Assembly (NCBI RefSeq): GCF_040712315.1
Contig: NC_134017.1
Location: 14,538,001 to 14,602,000 of the forward strand
DNA: 64,000 nt
Origin: Castanea sativa
Taxonomy: Eukaryota > Streptophyta > Magnoliopsida > Fagales > Fagaceae
Reading direction: 5' to 3'
Shown here piece after piece: positions 59,001 through 64,000 of the stretch. How positions within the stretch are numbered: the first letter of the stretch is position 1; each line of letters starts with the position of its first letter. A model generated the notes under the pieces. The model had not been told where the DNA came from, did no database searches, and saw only the letters and a program-made list of their open reading frames with translations. The translations under genes were made by a program, and so were the position numbers.

Positions 59001-61422
59001 TAAATTTGACAAAAATTCCAAAAATGGGGGAAATTTTGCATTGAGTTTGACAAAAATCCCAACAAAAAAGGAGGCAAAATGCTTATTACCAACTGTTAAA
59101 TAAGAAAATTATTCAGTTTTAAAGTTTATGAGCCATTATAACTACACTATCGTCGTTAAGGGAGAATTGCAATTTCCCCTTTTTTTTGTGGGGAAGGAGT
59201 TTGAAAAGATTTTTTCATGATACCCTAATTTTAGACGTAAGTTTGAATGCATAACGTTTTTTACAAATTTTTTTAAAAAAAAACTACTAATATTGATGCA
59301 TATTAAAAGTGATGTCAATAGTTGTCCTAGGTAAAATTAATATTACTCCAATCACAACAAGTCATATTAACAACTGTGGAAAAATAAAATTATAAGAAAA
59401 TGTTATGTTCTTAACATTACTAAAAGTGAAAGATTGCAAAGGAATACATTGGGAAAACTAAGTCTCAACTAAATATTTCTTCTCTATTCCAAAATATATA
59501 TATATTTGTGTTTGTTGATCATTTCAGAATTATTATTTATATTCTAGTGTGATTGCAAAACCAAATTGTCTTCCTTAACAACTGGAACTAAAGAGAAGTT
59601 GATACATTTTGGTTGCAGTGACTAATACAAATGTCTTAAATTGGAATCAGAGACTTCAAATTGCAGTGGATGCAGCACATGGTTAGATATAGATCAATCA
59701 CATTATTATTTCTCTATAACATATATTTCTTTGTTTGCATACTAATTGCTTATTGGTGAAGTTGCAGGGTTGGAGTATCTACATAATGGTTGCAAGCCAC
59801 CTATAATCCATAGAGATTTGAAAACCCCCAACATCTTATTAACTGAAAACATGCAAGCAAAGATAGCTGATTTTGGGTTGTCTAGGGCTTTTGCAACTGA
59901 AAATGACTCTCATGTGTGCACTGGTCTGGCTGGTACACTAGGGTATCTCGATCCTGAGTAAGTGTAAAGACTTTATGCATTTTATATACTTTTTAGCCAT
60001 AGTTAGAACATATTTAGGCAAGCCCCATTAGTGTTTGGGTGGTCTCACACCATAATGCAATGTGGGGGTTTTAGTGTTGCGGGGATAGAGAGCAAGACCA
60101 CACCTACAAGATCATTTTTTTTATTCATTAAAAAAATTAGAATATATTTAGCTTCAAGTGGTGTGTACGTCATTGCTAATAGATTTAGCAACACAATAAA
60201 CCTTATTATGTTGAAATGTTCAACTACTTATATCTTTTATCCTTGATTACAAACTGGCAAAAAACAGGGCTAACTATACTAGTTTGGAGGAAGTTTAACG
60301 TTGTTAACATTTTAGGGGTTGTTAGTTCACTTAATTTAGTCATGACCAGATCACTTGTCACTTTCTTATGGTACCACCTACCCAATTTGGAGGAATTCCT
60401 CCAAACTAGTTTGCATCCACACGATCATTTTTTTTTAAATATCTCTACTAGTGTTATTTAAGCTTCTACTTCTGTTTATTAATTCCCTCTCTTGAATCAA
60501 ATCATTACTTACTGGTTCATTAATCGCTCTCCCATACCCATGAACAAACCAACTCAAACGATTCTCACTCTCATCTTTAATCAATAAGAGTCACCGCTAA
60601 CTTTAAAAATATTTATCATTTTGTATTATATTTCTTCTTGGATTTCACTTATTTACCTTAGCAATCTCATTTCAACCATACTCAATTTGTAAACATGTTA
60701 ATTTTTAAGGATCGAACATTCAATACCATAGAATAGCTGGTTCTATAACAATTATAATTTTTTAGTTAACTTAATAGGTATTCTACAAACACAATACTTC
60801 TTATGTACTTTTCCACTTTCTCTACCTTACTCTTATCTTATGATTCATATATTCTTAGAACTCTCGATCCTTATGAATTCTTGATTGAATATATCAAGAG
60901 TATTCATTCTTTGGTACCTCTTGATTATAACATTTTACAGCATCTTCATGTCGTTTCTACTTTTGCAAAACTTACACTCCATGTACTATGTTTTATTCCT
61001 TCTTAATCTAAAACTTTTAGACTCTCAATCACGCCTCCAAATTTATAACTTAGCATTGATTACACATCTAGTTTCATCTACTGAAACTATATCACTTGTT
61101 TTTCCTATTTCCAAACTCCTCAATGCATCATTTTCCTTGATCACCTAATTCTTAAACAAACCTAAAGTTTTATCCTCAACTGATTTACTCAATTCATTTT
61201 CTTCTATGGCTTCAATTAATAAAATGTGTCAAAATAACTTTTTGATCTCCTCTTCATTCATTAACACTAGTTGATCTTTATCGTTAATACACTTAGAAAA
61301 ATCCAAGTCTCTTGTTTTCCTTTCTACTAGTCTTTGCAAGTTTAAGGATGCTCTTTTATCCATCTTTTGTCACCAACTACTATATAATTCACTGTAAGCC
61401 TTAAATAAAGCTACTTGGGCCA

Positions 61423-61494
<72 letters not shown>

Positions 61495-62129
61495 TGAAGT
61501 TCCTCATTCCACCACCAAGTTTCCTTAGTCTGTAGCCAAAATCATTAAGATTCTCTAAGTACTCCCTTAACCACTATTTTAATTCAATTAGTTATTTGAT
61601 TTCGCTGCTTATCAACATCTTTGCATAGGAACCATTTGCTGTATTTGATTGTTCTATCTTTAACCACAACAAAAATCACTTTTATTTTATATACAGATCT
61701 CAAGCATCTGGAAAATTAAACAAGAAAAGTGATGTTTATAGTTTTGGTATTGTTCTATTTGAGCTAATCACCGGTCGTCCAGCAATAATGAGAAAACATG
61801 AAAAAAACATTCACATACTTGATTGGGTTTATCCTGTGATTGAAAGTGGGGATATTGGAAGTATAGTTGATCCAAGGTTACAAAGAGAATTCCACACCAA
61901 TTCTGCCTGGAAAGCTGTGGAGATAGCCATGTCATGCGTACCATCAGTTGCAATCCAAAGGTCAGACATGAGTCAAGTATTGGTAGAACTAAAGGAATGT
62001 TTGGCTCTGGAGATGGCTCATGTAAGAAGCCAAACAATGGAAATTGAGAACAATGAGACAACTTCAAGCATTCCACTCACAATGTCCTCCATGGAGCTTC
62101 AATCAGATATAGCTGCCTTGGTTAGGTAG
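47734..62129 (+). CDS. Malectin-like LRR receptor Ser/Thr kinase (SIRK/FRK1/IOS1 type), 12 exons
   Basis: Plasma-membrane receptor kinase. Exons: 47,734-47,896; 48,948-49,497; 50,583-51,070; 51,662-51,797; 55,891-55,962; 56,437-56,517; 56,752-56,915; 57,796-58,001; 58,324-58,450; 59,619-59,681; 59,768-59,957; 61,697-62,129. They total 2,673 nt (890 aa plus stop) and all junction phases agree. Order by residue: signal segment (~20-40), malectin-like domain (~55-400, from GFISIDCGA), LRR N-cap DWQGDPCSP (~420), two LRR pieces ([24 protein letters not shown]), membrane helix (~521-546), kinase with P-loop GEGGFG (583-588), Lys604 in VAVKLL, HRD (Asp700), DFG (Asp718), and C-terminal tail. An RD kinase, probably active. 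One LRR exon usual in the family was not found; exon 5 still joins exon 4 in frame. Relatives act in immunity and senescence signalling; this role is inferred. Confidence 0.92.
52100..53275. mobile_element. Probable DNA element in intron 4
   Basis: This stretch ends with (minus strand) TAGGGGGTGTTTGGTTTAGG.., then ATCATCACTCAAAATTCTC, and its left part has the related ATCACTCAAACTCAGTTCTC near 52,150. The middle (52,430-52,660) has CA-rich leader-like sequence, then purine-rich sequence and a ~36-bp poly-A (52,858-52,893). It probably inflates intron 4 to 4.1 kb. Exact ends and target duplication are not resolved. Confidence 0.4.
53276..55368. other. Rest of intron 4, no exon recognised
   Basis: AT-rich intron sequence. 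I looked for the usual first LRR exon (72 bp, phase 2, Leu-rich) and did not find it. Confidence 0.5.
55369..55479 (+). other. Exon-like piece of unknown origin in intron 4
   Basis: An ATG in good context starts 37 codons ([20 protein letters not shown]..) that run to a perfect GTAAGT donor at 55,480. Composition is exon-like and a pyrimidine-rich leader precedes it, but it shows no similarity to LRR, malectin or kinase and is not needed for the receptor frame. Possibly a first exon carried in by a mobile element. I do not recognise the protein. Confidence 0.3.
56110..56335. mobile_element. Fold-back MITE between the two LRR exons
   Basis: Outer arms GAAGTTAATTAGTTAAGTAG (from 56,138) and its near reverse complement ending at 56,308, with weaker extension outward. 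Inside, CGAGTTTGTCAAACTC and its inverses occur repeatedly, so the RNA would fold into one long hairpin. It lies wholly in intron 5 and would be spliced out. Confidence 0.75.
58014..58236. repeat. 111-bp tandem duplication in intron 8
   Basis: Two adjacent copies beginning CTAAGAGTGCTG at 58,014 and 58,125, nearly identical. Confidence 0.88.
58836..59185. repeat. Inverted-repeat stretch in intron 9
   Basis: Ends read GGAATTTCCCC.. and, in inverse, GGGGAAATTGCAATTCTCCC; inner blocks (AGTAATAAGCA / TGCTTATTACC and CAAATTCAATAC / GCATTGAGTTTG) are also inverted. Looks like a degraded MITE. Confidence 0.45.
60278..60410. mobile_element. Small fold-back element in intron 11
   Basis: Perfect 15-bp inverted repeats ACTAGTTTGGAGGAA (60,278-60,292) and TTCCTCCAAACTAGT (60,396-60,410), with a further internal palindrome next to the right arm. 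Confidence 0.7.
60800..61420 (-). mobile_element. LINE (L1-like) reverse transcriptase fragment in intron 11
   Basis: The minus strand reads [13 protein letters not shown] near 61,400, [20 protein letters not shown] near 61,300, then after a deletion [10 protein letters not shown] near 61,060 and [17 protein letters not shown] near 60,975. These match the spacing of LINE RT domains seen in plants, including the VSVDET and KTEY.ECKF motifs near the end of RT. Stops and an internal deletion make it dead. It is antisense to the receptor gene. Confidence 0.7.
61427..61490. repeat. (AT)n microsatellite in intron 11
   Basis: About 32 AT units, beside the LINE fragment. Confidence 0.93.
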
Positions 62130-62657
62130 TTATACTAAACAAAAACTTTGTGGTAAGGAGTTCCGCCTATGCAAATATGACAAATTATATGATAATACAT
62201 TTGTATTTAAGAACTTCTTAATTATATACTTATTTTTTTTCTCACTTTTTTCAGTTAAGTTCAAGTGATGTATAATGATGTGCTTCTATAGCTTTTGATG
62301 GGCATATAAGATACAATTGATGCATAATTTTTATGGTGAAATAAATTTATTATTATTATTTTTATATGCAAAAGAAAAATTTTTTTCTTAATTATTCAGA
62401 ACACATTGCCGTTGATAAGTTGGTACCATAAACCATGGAATATGTATGCAAAATGTATTATAGTGACTAATCCACTAGCCCTATATAAGTATATATATGT
62501 GCCGCCAAGAATTTTGTAACTTAACTAGCTAACATTTTCTAATATTTTCAACATAGACATACATAATTCAAAGCCAAATAAAGCAATTGGTGTCATTTTG
62601 CTGTGAAGACATCATTTTTATTGCAAATGCATTTTGCCCATTTTATGTCCATTGGCT
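62130..62657. other. 3' flank of the receptor kinase gene
   Basis: AT-rich 3' untranslated and intergenic sequence. AATAAA-type signals near 62,340 (GAAATAAATTT) could serve polyadenylation. No further gene. Confidence 0.5.
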
Positions 62658-62763
62658 TTATAAGTTTATTAGGAAATATTGTAAGATTATTAATTTGAGA
62701 ATATTGAGGACACTATCCATATCTCTCAGAGTGGTACTCCTTTCTTACATGAATTATGAGTCT

Positions 62764-62820
<57 letters not shown>

Positions 62821-63039
62821 ATAAATATAATCATAATAAATAAATGCACGCATCTACATATACCTTTTTTTTTGTTAAATTTTATAATTTGATAGTTACA
62901 ATAAAGGGAAGAGGGATTTGAACCCAAGATGTCTTATAAGTTTATTAGGAAATATTGTAAGATTATTAATTTGAGAATATTGAGGACACTATCCATATCT
63001 CTCAGAGTGGTACTCCTTTCTTAAATGAATTATGAGTCT

Positions 63040-63083
<44 letters not shown>

Positions 63084-63204
63084 TATAAATATAATCATAA
63101 TAAATAAATGCACGCATCTACATATACCTTTTTTTTTGTTAAATTTTATAATTTGATAGTTACAATAAAGGGAGGAGGGATTTGAATCCAAGATATCTTA
63201 GAAA
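62658..63204. repeat. 276-bp tandem duplication with (AT)n core
   Basis: Two copies (62,658-62,933 and 62,934-63,204) begin TTATAAGTTTATTAGGAAAT, include (AT)n tracts and end AAGGGA.GAGGGATTTGAA. They differ at only a few sites besides the AT length. Confidence 0.92.
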
Positions 63205-63439
63205 TATTAGAAGATGCCAACTAGTTACTAGTTAAGTTACAAGGCTCTTGCCACCTACACATACTTTGTGTATACACATAATGCACTTTCAACTAAAACT
63301 GTAAAAGAACCCATAAAAAGATAGTATATCAATTATATTGTGTTTATTTGTTGGGATATTTTTATATATGAATAAGTCAATTTTGCTTATAATTCTCATG
63401 TTATTATTATTATTTTGTTAATATTGATACAATAAAATT

Positions 63440-63585
63440 TTAATTTGTAATGTCCATTCTATGATGATTGCTCTTATCATTAGGCTAAAACACTAATCAG
63501 TTTTTGGGTATAGATAGGGTCTAAATCTTAGATCTCTTATTCGATGATAATAGACTTTACTTGTTGAACTAACTAGAATCCACCA
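63440..63585 (-). mobile_element. SINE copy, minus strand
   Basis: Related to the SINE at 6,151-6,312: the minus strand has TTAGTTCAACAAGTAAAGTC (A box side) and GATTTAGACCC (degraded B box), then CTAATGATAAGAG. More diverged than the first copy; possible short TGTAAT target duplication. Confidence 0.7.
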
Positions 63586-64000
63586 TGTAATAATTTTTAG
63601 TAATTAAATAATTGTCAATTATAACTTATGTTGGCTTTTGTTAAACCCATAAATGACAATTAAAAACCATATAATAACCATTTGTGCATCTAAAATCCAA
63701 GATTTTAACTTGAAAATAATACCAAATTATGAATATTATATTATTTTCAATTTTTATTACAATACACTTATTTTTATGAAAAATAATAAATTATCACGTA
63801 AAGAATTTTGTTCTTACCACTTTGAAATGTAATAATTTTTTTTTAAAACTCTATTTTAAAATTTTTACCTCCCCCCTTTTTTTCTATCTTTATTTATTAT
63901 TAATTTTTTAAAAAAACAGTGGAATAATTCATTCATTCATATGTAAACAATTTTGGTACAAAGCCTCCAAAGCAGGTGGCAGTGAGTCTTCTAACCAATA
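63586..64000. other. AT-rich window end, nothing recognised
   Basis: No coding or repeat structure that I can support. Confidence 0.5.

Overview
The window is plant nuclear DNA from a dicot. It is AT-rich, introns have GT..AG borders with T-rich acceptors, microsatellites are abundant, and transposable elements take up well over half of the sequence. The types of SINE, copia LTR and MITE look like those of woody rosids, and Fagaceae (oak or relatives) is my best guess. That assignment comes from general familiarity with such repeats, not from a search.

The host genes are two kinds of receptor-like kinase: (i) S-domain / G-type-lectin kinases of the CES101 type and (ii) malectin-like LRR receptor kinases of the SIRK/FRK1/IOS1 type. 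They lie in two paralogous units, each an S-RLK 3' part followed by a malectin-LRR-RLK on the + strand. Unit 1 (about 1-17,160) has a broken S-RLK tail (95-645), a third S-RLK tail cut by a solo LTR (3,900-4,936), and a malectin gene truncated after exon 3 (11,782-16,357). Unit 2 (about 31,600-62,130) has an S-RLK with an intact kinase but no visible lectin ectodomain (31,600-34,273) and an apparently complete 12-exon malectin-LRR-RLK (47,734-62,129). The exons of the latter sum to 2,673 nt, or 890 codons plus stop, with every junction in phase.

Many mobile elements have exact boundaries. Unit 1 holds a hAT-type MITE with an 8-bp target duplication, a SINE with a 13-bp target duplication, a Helitron, a copia-type solo LTR (GATCC target duplication) and a second SINE. 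Between the units are a large MITE, another copia-type solo LTR (TTACT) and a 10.3-kb Ty3/gypsy element (19,899-30,246, minus strand, CTTAT) with degenerate gag-pol, an oppositely oriented extra ORF and a ~75-bp tandem array. Unit 2 holds two gene-capturing DNA transposons. One is a 2.3-kb element with perfect 76-bp inverted repeats carrying broken exons of a BRO1-domain gene. The other is a 5.35-kb Mutator-like element (9-bp target duplication, ~865-bp inverted repeats) carrying a FAR1-type domain remnant and a UDP-glucose pyrophosphorylase fragment. A second Helitron follows. Because the units are paralogous, several insertions can be compared with an empty site in the other unit, so the window records a datable order of events.

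Functionally, the only gene that looks able to make a full receptor is the malectin-LRR-RLK of unit 2. The S-RLK of unit 2 could at most make a membrane-anchored kinase without ectodomain, and the malectin gene of unit 1 could at most make an ectodomain-only protein. No CRISPR array, rRNA or tRNA gene was seen.
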